Source: an uncultured Collinsella sp. (GTDB lineage: Bacteria > Actinomycetota > Coriobacteriia > Coriobacteriales > Coriobacteriaceae). Taken from it: a stretch of DNA of 64,000 nt. The notes under the pieces are model-generated. The model was not told the origin of the DNA and did not search any database. It saw nothing but the letters and a program-made list of their open reading frames with translations. The DNA lies in the NCBI GenBank assembly GCA_934668875.1, contig CAKUON010000001.1, forward strand, positions 1-64,000, given 5' to 3'. The position numbers were made by a program, and so were the translations under genes. Of this stretch, positions 57,101 through 64,000 are shown piece after piece (positions within the stretch are counted from its first letter, which is position 1; each line of letters begins with the position of its first letter).

Positions 57101-60100
57101 AATCTCGATCTTATGGTCACCATGAGGCTTAGGCTTCTTGTGATCGTCGATGATGTCCTTGATCTCCTTGAGCACCTTGGTGCCCAAGGCGGCAACATCC
57201 TCAATGTTATCGGCCATACCGATCTCGATCACCGCGTCGGCCGCGATGGGGTCGACGATCTCGCCCAAGCCATACATGGTGGCGAGAACTGCCGCAGCCG
57301 TGATCGCGGCGATGAGCGCGGCCTTCAGAGCAGCAAGCGACTCGGCCGGGTCCGTCGCCTCACGGAAGTGTGCGGTGTACTGCACATCCCCTTCGAGCAC
57401 AAACGTATAGGAAGGGCCATCGTCGCCGGTAAAGACGACATTGCCGAGGGCGTCGGTCGCATAGTCAAACACATAGCCGGGCGTCGGGACCGCCACGACC
57501 GTTACGCGCGACCCGATGCCATACAGACCGGTGGAAAGGAACTGTCCGAGCGGCTGACCGTTCTCATCGACTCCGTCCACGCTCAGAACCACGCTGGCCT
57601 GTGGAGCACAGTAGCGCGGCGTGACCTCGATTTTTGGACCATATGCGTCGTAGTGCTCCGGCACGTCTTCCTCGTCCACCGTATAGGTAAAGTCGAGCTG
57701 GTCGCTCACGGCGTACGCATCATCGCTCTCGCCCAGGTACCAGCCCAGGAACAGGGCGTTATCCGTGGCGGCGGAAAGCTCAACCGTCTCGCCGGCGTTG
57801 CGATAGCAGTTTTGGGCAGTGACGCTCAGGTGCGCATAATCCTGCGACGAATCGGTCGCCTGCGCATCATTGATGTGGATCGCGTAGTCCTTGAGCTTAA
57901 AACGCGCCTCCAGGGACAGATCCCTATCCGGCGTAAACGTGTAGACCGCTTCTTTGGAGATGTACCTTTCGGATTCGGTGTCATACCAGCCCTTAAAGGT
58001 CAGATTGTCGTTGAGCATTCCCAGAGCGCCGGCATCGAGCGTGACCTCGTCGCCCGCACTAATCGTCATCGCGCCGGAAACATCGGGCAGCTCAACGCCG
58101 TCCATCAACTTGCATCCGCGCCGATTGTTCGCCTGGACATAGGAGATGGTAAGCGGTGACGATGCGGGCTTCTTGAGGTGCAACGTGCCCTTGGTCTGGG
58201 TTTCGAAATGCGAATAGCCGTCGTCATACACGAGCTTGATGGGCTGTCCGTCCATAGACTCATCGAAGACGTCGCCGTCGCGGGGAGTCGCCGTAAGGTA
58301 CTCGCCAAGTTCTTCCTTAATAAGAGCCTCGTAGTTCCAAATCGATACCGTATGCGGGTAATCGAGCTCGACGCTCATGCCCTCGAGCGAAATGGTGTCC
58401 CCCGGCGCATAGGTCATATTGTCGGGATCGCACGAGATCTCAACGTTCTTGAGTACCTTGCCCACGGGGACGGGCAGGCAGCCATTGCACCTCATCCAAA
58501 CAGATTTGGGATCTCCCTTGCTGTACTTCGAAATCATCTTGGCGGGGACCATGACCGTCATGTTGTATTTGGGGAACGTATCGGTATTGATGAGCACCGC
58601 ATGGTCGCACCCAAGGAATACGGTTTCGAGATTGGTGTCGTAAAACGCCTTTTCCGGCAACTCCTCGATCTTGGAGTTATAGGGAAGCGTCAGTCCGCCA
58701 CTCAAGTCGGTGCCGTAGAAGCAGGTATGGCCAAGCGTTTCGACCGTTGTGTTGCTCTCAAGTCCTGTGGTGGCAAGGTTCGAGCAGTGTCTGAACGCGC
58801 AAACGCCAATCGATGTAATGGAGGTGTTCTTGTCCAGGCCGGTATCGGTCAGAGCTTTGCAGCCGTCGTAGGCTCTGTCGGGAATCGACGCGAGGCCAAC
58901 AACCTTGTCGAGCCCCGTGGACTCTAACCCGCTCTCGGCAAACGCGGCATAGCCCATAGATCCGATGGTAGCGGTCTCGTTGATGTTCAGGCTCGTAAGC
59001 GACTTGCAGCCAAAGAACGCCTCTTTTCCGATTTGACCGATGGTCATACCGGAAAGGCTGATATCGGTGAGATTCGGGCAGTTATAGAAGGCGTGCATTC
59101 CAATTATAGAAATGGAGCTATTCTCAAAGCGCACTGAGCACAAATTGGTAGAGTCGGCACAGAGCTGCGCGTCGACTTCATCCACCCCGGAATCGACAAT
59201 CAAATTCGTTACCATTCGACCGTCGACAGAGTTCTCGCGTGGGTTGTTTTCATCAATCTCTACTGTAAGATTTCCGTTTGCGTCGCACGGATACAGATAG
59301 TAGTTCGGCATGAACTTGGCGTACTCGCAGGCTGCCTGCTGCAGGTCGCCCTTGCTGTACGTGACAAGGTGTGTGTAGCCGTCGTCATACACCAGCTGTA
59401 TGGGCTCTCCGTCCATCGAGTCATCGAAGACGTCGCCGTCGCAGGGGGTCGCCGTAAGGTATTCGCCGAGCTCTTCCGTTATGAGGGCTTCGTAGTCGCT
59501 GTCCATCGTCGAATGAGGATATTGAAACGTGACGCTCATGCCCTCGAGTGAAATGATGTCACCCTGCTGATAGGTCATCTTGTTGGGATCACGCGAGATC
59601 TTGATCTTTTGGAGCACCTTGCCCACGGGGACGGGAAGGCTACCATTGCAGCTCTCCCAAACCTCTTTAGGGTGGCCGCTTTCGTATTGCGAAGCCATCT
59701 TGGCAGGGACCATGACAGTCATGTATTGCTTGGGAAACGTGGTGGAATTAATGAGCACCGCATGGTCGCACCCAAGGTACACGGTTTCGAGCTTAGAGCC
59801 ATAGAACGCACGGCTCGGTAGCTCTTCGATCTTGGAATAAAGGGGCAGCGACAGCCCGCCGCTCATATTGGCTCCGGAGAAGCAGCCTTCGCCGAGCGTC
59901 TTGATCGTCGTATTGCTCTCGAGTCCCGACGTCGCAAGGCGCGAGCAGTTTTTGAACGCATCGACTCCGATTGATGTGATGGATGTATTACCGCCCAGAC
60001 CGGTATCGGTCAGAGCGCTGCAGCCATTATAAGCGCTCTCAGGAATCGAACTGAGGCCAACGACCTTGTCGAGCCCCGTAGACCGCAGTCCGCTCCAGGC

Positions 60101-60901
60101 AAACGCAGCCTCGCCCATCGAGCCGATGGTAGCGACATCGTTAATGTTCAGGCTCGCAAGCGATCCGCACCCAGAAAACGCCCCTTTCCCGATATCCCCA
60201 ATGGTCATACCGGAAAAGCTGACATCGGCGAGATTCGAGCACCCATAAAAGGCGTGTATTCCAATTGAAGAAATAGAGCTGTTCTCAAAATGCACCGAAC
60301 GCAGATTGGAGGAGCGGTCACAAATATACCCGGGAATCCCATCCGCTCCGTAATCAACGATCAGATTGATTACCCATATGCCGCCGACAGAGTTCTTATT
60401 CGGGTCACTTTCATCGATCTCTACCGTTACGTTTCCGCTTGCATCGCACGGGTACACATTGCCGTTCGGCATAAGCTTGGCATACTCGTAGACCGTAGGC
60501 TCCTTATGCCCGAGGGCATCGGTTTGGCTGCTATCGGATGGAGACTCCGCCGTTGCAGGCGAGGTCTTTGCTGCATCGGAATCAGTCGCGGCGCTCGAAA
60601 GGTCTTGGGTCAGACTCGACGCAGGGATGTTGGTATCAGAGCTGGACGATTTGTCCTGAGCGTTATTCGTTTGGTCGGAAGTTGTGGATGAACTGCCCTC
60701 ATCGGCCGATGATGTGTCATCGACAGCAGCGGCATCAGTGTCGGAGCCCGAGTCGGCCACTTGGGCCTCGCTCTCGACAGCGACCGCCCCGGCACCATCG
60801 GCATAGGCCGTGCTGGGAGCAAGGGGTATCGAGGTCACGACCATCGCGACCGAAAGATAGACGACTAAAAACCTATAGAGGGCAGCAGTGATCCTGTTCA
60901 T
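48116..60901 (-). CDS. Giant secreted, wall-anchored LRR/InlB-repeat/Ig-repeat surface protein
   Basis: A 4261-residue protein, probably an adhesin. Residues 1-35 are a signal peptide ending near STAYA-D. Residues 36-130 are Ser/Asp-rich. Two tandem BspA-type (LRR_5) leucine-rich modules follow (about 137-523 and 524-910). About twenty InlB-type B repeats (about 917-2577) have the FAGWTDDKG or FDGWYL motif and end in an ATF/ARF strand. A hydrophobic segment interrupts them near 1187-1216. Three composite units (about 2577, 3197 and 3679) each combine an InlB-like, an Ig-like (QPQD...YFCRITQ), a putative-Ig and a MBG-like domain. A Pro/Asp-rich wall-spanning region (about 4118-4190) leads to LADTG (4226), a membrane helix and RRRHPGA. 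The start follows GGGAAGG. Ligand unknown. Confidence 0.88.
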   Translation of the reverse strand: MNRITAALYRFLVVYLSVAMVVTSIPLAPSTAYADGAGAVAVESEAQVADSGSDTDAAAVDDTSSADEGSSSTTSDQTNNAQDKSSSSDTNIPASSLTQDLSSAATDSDAAKTSPATAESPSDSSQTDALGHKEPTVYEYAKLMPNGNVYPCDASGNVTVEIDESDPNKNSVGGIWVINLIVDYGADGIPGYICDRSSNLRSVHFENSSISSIGIHAFYGCSNLADVSFSGMTIGDIGKGAFSGCGSLASLNINDVATIGSMGEAAFAWSGLRSTGLDKVVGLSSIPESAYNGCSALTDTGLGGNTSITSIGVDAFKNCSRLATSGLESNTTIKTLGEGCFSGANMSGGLSLPLYSKIEELPSRAFYGSKLETVYLGCDHAVLINSTTFPKQYMTVMVPAKMASQYESGHPKEVWESCNGSLPVPVGKVLQKIKISRDPNKMTYQQGDIISLEGMSVTFQYPHSTMDSDYEALITEELGEYLTATPCDGDVFDDSMDGEPIQLVYDDGYTHLVTYSKGDLQQAACEYAKFMPNYYLYPCDANGNLTVEIDENNPRENSVDGRMVTNLIVDSGVDEVDAQLCADSTNLCSVRFENSSISIIGMHAFYNCPNLTDISLSGMTIGQIGKEAFFGCKSLTSLNINETATIGSMGYAAFAESGLESTGLDKVVGLASIPDRAYDGCKALTDTGLDKNTSITSIGVCAFRHCSNLATTGLESNTTVETLGHTCFYGTDLSGGLTLPYNSKIEELPEKAFYDTNLETVFLGCDHAVLINTDTFPKYNMTVMVPAKMISKYSKGDPKSVWMRCNGCLPVPVGKVLKNVEISCDPDNMTYAPGDTISLEGMSVELDYPHTVSIWNYEALIKEELGEYLTATPRDGDVFDESMDGQPIKLVYDDGYSHFETQTKGTLHLKKPASSPLTISYVQANNRRGCKLMDGVELPDVSGAMTISAGDEVTLDAGALGMLNDNLTFKGWYDTESERYISKEAVYTFTPDRDLSLEARFKLKDYAIHINDAQATDSSQDYAHLSVTAQNCYRNAGETVELSAATDNALFLGWYLGESDDAYAVSDQLDFTYTVDEEDVPEHYDAYGPKIEVTPRYCAPQASVVLSVDGVDENGQPLGQFLSTGLYGIGSRVTVVAVPTPGYVFDYATDALGNVVFTGDDGPSYTFVLEGDVQYTAHFREATDPAESLAALKAALIAAITAAAVLATMYGLGEIVDPIAADAVIEIGMADNIEDVAALGTKVLKEIKDIIDDHKKPKPHGDHKIEIIATAQPEVGGVVTGGGIHYEGTVATLEAVANPGYRFVCWKENGVEVSTSPLKTMTITKATPEVVKMTAVFEKKVEVTAVAEADGIQADFSTGCTASPVTQSIARGDQAMVTASEGPDYAFVGWFEDGIEVSPERTYIFKAEVDRHLVARFRKADKTILVNTDPFDSAEVLCNGVPVVDGKVRAKDGDILTFTMRPKTRPDNPEKTYRFVEWRETDAQGVTIANKQEVCEYRVNGNARIEAVMDGRDTHTVRAEADPLEGGTVTLKRGETAGMVLEVPEGERVTAEATPSEGYIFDGWYLSNGGSDTTSTLVSSERSYTFEPITDCVIQAKFTRACKVDVVVEPAAAMAGKYLVHGEGYCIKGEPATLSIELTAEASKQFTFKGWYDAKTDLLLGTDPSYLEFYPEDAECTVRAVFEENSYTVTAKAKKTFVERGTVEIEGHPGASSVTCGYGDTVMLKAKANDGYRFDHWKDDSGKEYDTAELVVKVTKSDTYTAIFTDSKPEVMVTADSWLGGTVTCNGTVVKPTTDKFKLGETLHLTAKAHPGFLFRGWYVNGRLKSLKHETSLVAKARGKTGRCVITAAFVPIDTVCVPLADPAEGGTVKASRILADRGAEVALKATPNPGYVFTGWYTADGTFESADAEFTCHQERSHVHVARFMAKSYEVDATTVIDSGTGSLVESSAAGWIEGTGTVEAGHAATLTAHALSGYAFEYWADASDAVVSRDSTYHVVPTSDTTLQAVFSAKQYTVDVSCEESLGTVKGAGTYAAGQVVTVRAVAAEDTAFVGWFRNGTCVSSKKTYRFTVREDTPLYAVFASGSYVVSTVASPAEGGAVSGFGGYEAGDRATLRAIANTGYSFAGWTDDKGETISENADYTVKVTGDATYTATFKPKSYQVVLSSSDDGVGTLSGEGSYQFGDTIELNATPMGTKRFVGWYVLDAEGNKSLLSCDAHCWVKLDKDMVEGLEDDTLELQAVFADPYEVTVTGEVVVKDKASSRGCRVTGSGSFAVGNQVELAAVAGMGYRFVGWSTDKGGTSIVETAAVLDVTATQDMTYYAQFESDGQVTITVTGSSIFRGTALLVDGIPAGSRSYDRGDMFMAIAIPWKKYHFSHWVDDAGVTVSYSAFYIGTAKENRQLTAVFYETGCDVQVATYPKGAGFSMVALGTGGSYHSAAIMFTVPHKGWKFKYWVDENGMPVGATPVINRVVFGNRTFTAVYERASMTVTAVDSRQGGHVEGSSEDESLGYAVTNEVENGESTTLTAVPDAGYVFDGWYARNDDGSLGDEPLSTDAVWTFVPEDNMTVEARFAEAPKYKVTALAVNGSVDPETASVATDGKVTLSATPDEGCYLTRATVAGEAGEDGSAGNAYDLDISDYQGGAYEVTLSGVSAPQQVTFEFAKAAAPEVLAQPQDASAYEGDPVELSVAAEAGRNVRVHAAVSSGSAADVKLSYQWYRVSADGNVKLKGETGETLSIAQLDSDSEGEYFCRITQSYLGTVTKTDTEHATVSIVPREALVFNGRVLPAATAHDDYRVVIAGARGGKAPYVYNLDEVEVPEGMQLTRADDGTGALVLSGVPSATGVCRFKIRCTDDLGNKRAAHFALVVKAKEAPLAFEGQSFVYNATAQAPELSGVPEGCEDNVAVTYVGTGDTHYSSDKAPVDAGTYRAVATLDANGYVGNANGDFVIEKAPVDISIETSDVTYDGARHGAAVAVADLDASAYSVTYRGVDGTSYGPTALEPCDSGSYRVTVKVNDPNCQGKKSAEFSIAKASQVITGTTSYSGVYGGDPIVFDNTAQTPVTFELVDSAEDDASPISIKGRCATVKAAGTARVVAHAKASRNYLAAEDVELAVTVAPAQLLVKVDDAERFEGQANPEFTSSLVSRCDTSDVKVTYFCSANKKSPAGEYQIDATVADPNFDVAVDPGTLTVKKKPERYKVTAKAVNGSVDNASVTVVDGGDATLSATPDEGCYLERVTVSEVGSDEAVDLDISDYKGGAYEVTLSDITASQRVTFEFAKADVPRVVAQPQDVSAHEGDSAVLSVAAEAGENVLEHAAASTGSAADVELSYQWFRMVDGKAVALEGETGEMLSLSDLDDEQAGEYFCRITQHYLGTEKQADSDCASVSVVAWDTLVFNGDVLPAASAHNTYLAMIAGAAGGKAPYEYAWDETKLPDGLKLSRTSGGLTLSGAPSKTGVSAFDITCTDARGETVAAHFALVVQAKRVKLAFADSDFTFNGASQTPEVSGAPKVCKSDLKINYYGTGNTQYSSTEAPTDAGTYRAVATLRAHGYAGAAACEFQIAPAKLTVKVDDAERYEGEANPAFTSSLESAVDTPSVKVEYSCDADESSPAGEYQIDATVTDPNFDVEVVPGTLTVKKKQEPVDPDPVVPDPDNPDNPDPDNPDPDKPEPDNPDVPVNYEVTVKAVNGSVDNGSITVAAGESVTIAATPDEGCYLERATVTEDGSDKVVDLDISDYEGGAYEVTLSGVTASQEVTFEFAKADAPKVIAQPQDASAHEGDSAVLSVAAEAGKSVLDHASSSTGSAADVELSYQWFHMVDGEAVALEGETGETLLIENLDDDCAGEYFCRITQRYLGTETQADSDRAVVSVVPRDALVFNGGLLPAARAHSAYRVTIAGAAGGESPYEYTWDEADLPDGFKLTRAAGGLMLSGTPSKAGVFSFDVTCKDAQGETVTAHFVLVVQAKRVELAFEGGSFVYSGDAQAPEVTGVPKACEGDLRIRYYGTDGTYYSSSEAPTDAGTYRVVATLRDNGYVGAAARKFKISPAKLKVKVDDAERYEGEANPAFTSSLESAVDTSGVKVEYSCDADESSPAGEYKIGATVTDPNFDVEVEPGTLTVKRKQEPVDPNPVVPDPDKPDGPDPDQPDKPEPDKPEPDQPDKPDPDNPDKPEPGKPEPGKPGSPDSDQSDSKDPTKPSSSDDSAADKTKANRAENSGQKASSKSSAQQLADTGDKAPLAVAVAAGAVALIALGLELLRRRHPGA

Positions 60902-61027
60902 AGGAACCTTCCCGCAATTCGCAAAGATACAGGGGCCCGGCGTGGGCCATCATTTCACATTACCCTATATGAGCGATATTGCGGGTCGGTTGCGTAAACG
61001 GTTTATCAAGGGGCGCAAAAGGTTGGT
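60902..61027. other. Short region upstream of the giant surface-protein gene
   Basis: This 126-bp gap carries the GGGAAGG ribosome site for the giant gene. It contains TATAGGG and TTGATA elements, but no pair with acceptable spacing was found. No terminator hairpin for the desulfurase operon was recognised. Confidence 0.4.
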
Positions 61028-62170
61028 CTAATCATGGCTCAAATCGCGCAGCGCCTCAATCGCCGTGTCGACTTCCTCGACCGTGTTGAAGTAGCCAAAC
61101 GAGAAGCGGACCACGCCCTGACGCTCGGTCCCCAGCGCGCGGTGCATAAGCGGGGCGCAATGGGCGCCGGGGCGCGTCGCAATCCCCCACCCCTGCATGA
61201 GCGCATCCGAGATCTCGGCCGAATCGACATCGCCCACGTTGAGCGACACAATCGCCGAGCGTATCGGCTGGTCAAAGGAGCCGTAGAGCGTAATGCCCGG
61301 AATCTCGCGCACACCGGCCAGGAAGCGGTCGGCGAGCACGCGCTCGTGCGCAGAGATCGCCTCGACCCCACCCTGGGCCTCAATAAAATCGAGCCCGGCA
61401 GACAGTCCCGCGATTCCGTGGCCGTTGAGCGTACCCGCTTCCAGGCGCGTAGGCCATTCCATTGGCTGCAGCGCGTCGAAGCTGTGCACGCCCGTGCCGC
61501 CCATGGCCCACGGCGCCACGTCGACGTCCTCCGCCACAGCCAAGCCGCCCGTGCCCTGGGGACCCATAAGCCCCTTGTGGCCGGTAAAGCACACGATATC
61601 GAGCTCCATCGCCTGCATGTCGATCTTCGCCGTGCCGGCAGACTGTGAGGCGTCTACAATCACAAGCGCGCCCACCGCATGAGCCATGGCCGCCACACGC
61701 GCAACGTCAACGGCGTTGCCGGTCACGTTGGAGGCATGCGTCACCACGACGGCGCGCGTACCCGGTGTGACCAGGCGTTCAAGCTCGTCATAGTCGAGTA
61801 CGCCGATCGCATCGCAGTCGGCATGTTCAACAGTCACGCCCCGCTCAGCCGCAAGACGATTGAGCGGACGCAGCACGGAGTTATGCTCGAGCACCGTCGT
61901 GACCACGCGGTCACCGGGGCGCACCACGCCGTTGATGGCGGTGTTGAGCGCCGCCGTCGAGTTGGGCGTAAAGCACACATGGTCGGCCCGCGGGCAACCC
62001 AGCAGGCGCGCGAGCTTGGCACGACAGCCGTGAATGGTGCGCGCGGCATCGAGTGCACCCGATGTGGCACCGCGCCCGGCATTGCCGAGCGAACACATCG
62101 CCTGCGTCACGGCATCGATCACCGTCTGCGGCTTATGCATGGTCGTCGCCGCGTTATCCAGGTAGATCAT
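61028..62170 (-). CDS. Class V aminotransferase: cysteine desulfurase / selenocysteine lyase-like
   Basis: A 380-residue PLP enzyme of the NifS/CsdB class. The N-terminal YLDNAATT motif, the pyridoxal Lys in CFTGHKGLMGPQG near residue 196, and the reactive Cys in GAHCAPLMHRALG near residue 340 are present. It would release sulfur from cysteine or selenium from selenocysteine. It is encoded last in a selD-yedF-DUF3343 unit, and its start overlaps the DUF3343 stop (ATGA), so a role as selenium donor for SelD is the best inference. No iron-sulfur assembly genes lie near it, arguing against a housekeeping IscS or SufS role. Confidence 0.85.
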   Translation of the reverse strand: MIYLDNAATTMHKPQTVIDAVTQAMCSLGNAGRGATSGALDAARTIHGCRAKLARLLGCPRADHVCFTPNSTAALNTAINGVVRPGDRVVTTVLEHNSVLRPLNRLAAERGVTVEHADCDAIGVLDYDELERLVTPGTRAVVVTHASNVTGNAVDVARVAAMAHAVGALVIVDASQSAGTAKIDMQAMELDIVCFTGHKGLMGPQGTGGLAVAEDVDVAPWAMGGTGVHSFDALQPMEWPTRLEAGTLNGHGIAGLSAGLDFIEAQGGVEAISAHERVLADRFLAGVREIPGITLYGSFDQPIRSAIVSLNVGDVDSAEISDALMQGWGIATRPGAHCAPLMHRALGTERQGVVRFSFGYFNTVEEVDTAIEALRDLSHD

Positions 62171-62418
62171 CGCACGACCTCCCACATGTCGATCACGGTA
62201 AAGCCCTCGGTGGGAACGCCAGCCGCGGCAAGCTCGCCGCGCAGCAAATCCTCATCTGAGGGCAAGGCCTTCCAAGCCAAGCCGCAGCCGGCCGCGACCT
62301 CCCCGGGCACGGGAATCGTGCGTCCGGGAAGGCCACGTTCTGTGCACAGGGACTCGCAGCCCATGGCGGCCGCCGTGGTGGGAAACGTGATGACCAGTGC
62401 CGGGCGTTTCTCCCTCAT
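62167..62418 (-). CDS. DUF3343 protein (short form), selenium-metabolism associated
   Basis: An 83-residue protein. It has the family strand ALVITFPTTAAAMGCE, PGRTIPVPG and AAGCGLAWKA, comparable with the larger copy at 22092-22487 but without its cysteine-rich N terminus. The ATG at 62418 is chosen because a longer frame overlaps yedF and no better site exists. It lies between yedF and a cysteine desulfurase gene. The family is proposed to act as a Se/S carrier or partner; no reaction is proven. Confidence 0.8.
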   Translation of the reverse strand: MREKRPALVITFPTTAAAMGCESLCTERGLPGRTIPVPGEVAAGCGLAWKALPSDEDLLRGELAAAGVPTEGFTVIDMWEVVR

Positions 62419-62437
62419 GGCAATCCCATCCAACGAG

Positions 62438-63064
62438 CTACGGGCGCACGACACGCACGGCCTGCTCCATCTTCTCCACGATCACGTACATGTTGGTGAC
62501 CTCGCCCACCGCGAGCTGGTCCTTAATGCCAAAGTGATCGAGGCAGGTGCCGCAGGTAAGGATCTCCACGCCCTGCTCGGCCAGGGCCTTGAGGTCGTCG
62601 AGCACCGGCGAGCCCTCGACGGTAAGCTTGGCGCCGCCGTTGTAGAACAGCATGGTCGCGGGCAGCTCCTCCTGCTGCGTCACGGCAAAGATGAACGCCT
62701 TCATGAGCTTGTGGCCCAGCTCGTCGTCACCGCGGCCCATGCAGTCGGTGTAGACCGAGATGACGAGCTTGCCTTTGCCGTCGCCGGCGTCGCAGAAGGC
62801 GGCACCGTCCTGCTCGGGCACGTCCACGGCAACGGCGCCGGCGGTCGCCACGGTCACATGCCACTCGACGTCAGAAACCTTCTCAGCCGAGGCCGCGCAG
62901 CCCTTCTCCTGCGCCATCTTGGAAATGTTCTTGACGGCGGTCTCGTTATCGACCGAGGTCACGACGGCGCCCTCGCCATCGAGCTGCTTCAGGGCCTTGA
63001 GCGTCTTGACGACGGGCAGCGGGCAGGCATCGCCCATGGCGTTGACTTCAATCTTGGTAGACAT
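62438..63064 (-). CDS. yedF: Sulfurtransferase-like selenium metabolism protein YedF
   Basis: A 208-residue protein with an N-terminal TusA/SirA domain (NAMGDACPLPVVKTLKAL, reactive Cys near 14) and a C-terminal DsrE-like domain (LVISVYTDCMGRGDDELG and EILTCGTCLDHFGI). This fused form is found next to selD in many bacteria that make selenoproteins and is thought to deliver selenium. It starts 57 nt after the selD stop and precedes DUF3343 and the desulfurase gene. The ATG follows AAAGGA. Confidence 0.93.
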   Translation of the reverse strand: MSTKIEVNAMGDACPLPVVKTLKALKQLDGEGAVVTSVDNETAVKNISKMAQEKGCAASAEKVSDVEWHVTVATAGAVAVDVPEQDGAAFCDAGDGKGKLVISVYTDCMGRGDDELGHKLMKAFIFAVTQQEELPATMLFYNGGAKLTVEGSPVLDDLKALAEQGVEILTCGTCLDHFGIKDQLAVGEVTNMYVIVEKMEQAVRVVRP

Positions 63065-63120
63065 AGTTTTCCTTTCGAGTTCATCGTTCTAAAACAGTAC
63101 ATAGTTCAATAAACGCGCCG

Positions 63121-64000
63121 CTAGCGGACAACGTGAACAGCGGGACCGCCCGGCTCTGCCTCGCATACGCGACCGACAACGGCGGCGATGCGACCCTCGG
63201 CATGCAGGCGGCGCGCAAGCTCATCCACATCGGCGGCAGGCGCCGCGATGAGCAGGCCACCAGACGTCTGCGGATCGTACAGCGCATCCAGCATGCCCGG
63301 CTCCAGGTCATCGTCGGCAGCCACACGTGGGCCAAAGAAATCCTGGTTGCGGTAGGCACCGGCGGGGATAATGCCCAGTCGCGCCATGTCGAGCACCCGG
63401 TCAAAGAGCGGCACCGCCCCAGACGCAAGCTCAATCTGCACGCCCGAACCCTCGGCCATCTCACACGCATGCCCGATCAGGCCAAAGCCCGTAACGTCGG
63501 TACAGCCGTGAAGCTCAAGGCCCTCTGCAAGGCGAATCGGCGCCTCGTTGAGGGTGCGCATCGAATCAAACATCGCTGCAGCCTCATCCTGCTCGATGAG
63601 CTCGCCCTTAATGGCCGTAGTGATGATGCCCGAGCCGACCGCCTTGGTCAGCAACAGCGCATCGCCCACGCGCGCGCCGCTGTTGGCGAGCATGCGATCG
63701 AGCGGGACAAAACCGCTCACGGACAGGCCGTACTTGGGCTCATCGTCATTGATGGTGTGGCCGCCCGCGATGGTGCAGCCGGCCTCAACGCACTTGTCGG
63801 CGCCGCCCGCCAAAATCTGCCCCGCAACCTCAACGCCCAGGCAGCTGGGAATACAGAGCAGGTTCATGGCATGGCTCGGCGTACCGCCCATGGCGTAGAT
63901 GTCAGACAGCGAGTTTGCCGCCGCGATCTGGCCAAACAGGAACGGGTCGTCAACCATCGGCGGGAAGAAGTCGATGGACTGAACGAGTCCCAGGTTTTCG
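63121..64000 (-). CDS. selD: Selenide, water dikinase (selenophosphate synthetase), partial
   Basis: The frame runs off the right edge, so only the C-terminal 292 residues or so are seen; the ATG at 63957 is internal, because the upstream codons (NLGLVQSIDFFPP) continue the SelD sequence. SelD makes selenophosphate, the selenium donor used by SelA. Family segments include FLFGQIAAANSLSDIYAMGG, AGGHTINDDEPKYGLSVSG and DVTGFGLIGHACEMAEGS, all matching selenophosphate synthetases. The catalytic Cys or Sec near the N terminus lies outside the window, so whether SelD is itself a selenoprotein cannot be told. It is the first gene of selD-yedF-DUF3343-desulfurase. Confidence 0.94.
   Translation of the reverse strand, partial: ENLGLVQSIDFFPPMVDDPFLFGQIAAANSLSDIYAMGGTPSHAMNLLCIPSCLGVEVAGQILAGGADKCVEAGCTIAGGHTINDDEPKYGLSVSGFVPLDRMLANSGARVGDALLLTKAVGSGIITTAIKGELIEQDEAAAMFDSMRTLNEAPIRLAEGLELHGCTDVTGFGLIGHACEMAEGSGVQIELASGAVPLFDRVLDMARLGIIPAGAYRNQDFFGPRVAADDDLEPGMLDALYDPQTSGGLLIAAPAADVDELARRLHAEGRIAAVVGRVCEAEPGGPAVHVVR

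Noticed and set aside
49034..58159. Frames of up to 1782 residues opposite the giant surface protein
   Set aside because: Antisense shadows; only the minus-strand frame gives signal peptide, repeats and sorting signal.

Overview
The window reads as a chromosomal segment of a human-gut member of the Coriobacteriia (Actinomycetota), most likely Collinsella. This is inferred from high GC content, protein character, the pairing of a formate-hydrogenlyase locus with a full selenocysteine system, and a giant LRR/InlB-repeat surface protein. No rRNA gene or species-specific marker is present, so the genus is an inference. Almost all genes lie on the minus strand.

1-9.5 kb: thrS (without its usual TGS domain), a membrane zinc-ribbon protein, an unusual array of alternately inverted 16-mers (2711-3171), a three-gene FAD oxidoreductase/DUF1667 operon on the plus strand, an M24 peptidase and folC. 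9.5-16.2 kb: valS, clpX, clpP, tig and tRNA-Leu. 16.5-22 kb: a molybdenum hydroxylase (fused 2Fe-2S/Mo subunit plus FAD subunit) and gdhA.

22-44.6 kb is the metabolic core. It runs DUF3343, mobA, tRNA-Sec, selB, selA, a molybdopterin oxidoreductase, focA, hycI, hycH and a Hyf-type [NiFe] hydrogenase operon (hyfA to hyfI). It ends with fdhF, which carries an in-frame UGA (Sec140) and a SECIS-like hairpin, and a hydN-like ferredoxin. Together these form a formate hydrogenlyase: formate moves through FocA, is oxidised by the selenoenzyme FdhF, and electrons pass through ferredoxin subunits to the membrane hydrogenase. The selenium donor side is at the right edge (61-64 kb): selD (cut by the window end), yedF, a second DUF3343 gene and a cysteine desulfurase/selenocysteine lyase-like gene. 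SelA, SelB, SelC, SelD and a selenoprotein are therefore all within 64 kb.

45-61 kb: an RHH-antitoxin/PIN-toxin pair, a repeat-rich non-coding stretch, tRNA-Pro and tRNA-Gly with a clear promoter and terminator, brnQ, and a 4261-residue secreted, cell-wall-anchored repeat protein.

The intergenic regions hold many long, near-perfect palindromes. Several are nested (palindrome inside palindrome) and one family recurs at least four times. These and the 2711-3171 array are the least explained sequences here. No insertion sequence, CRISPR array or prophage was recognised.
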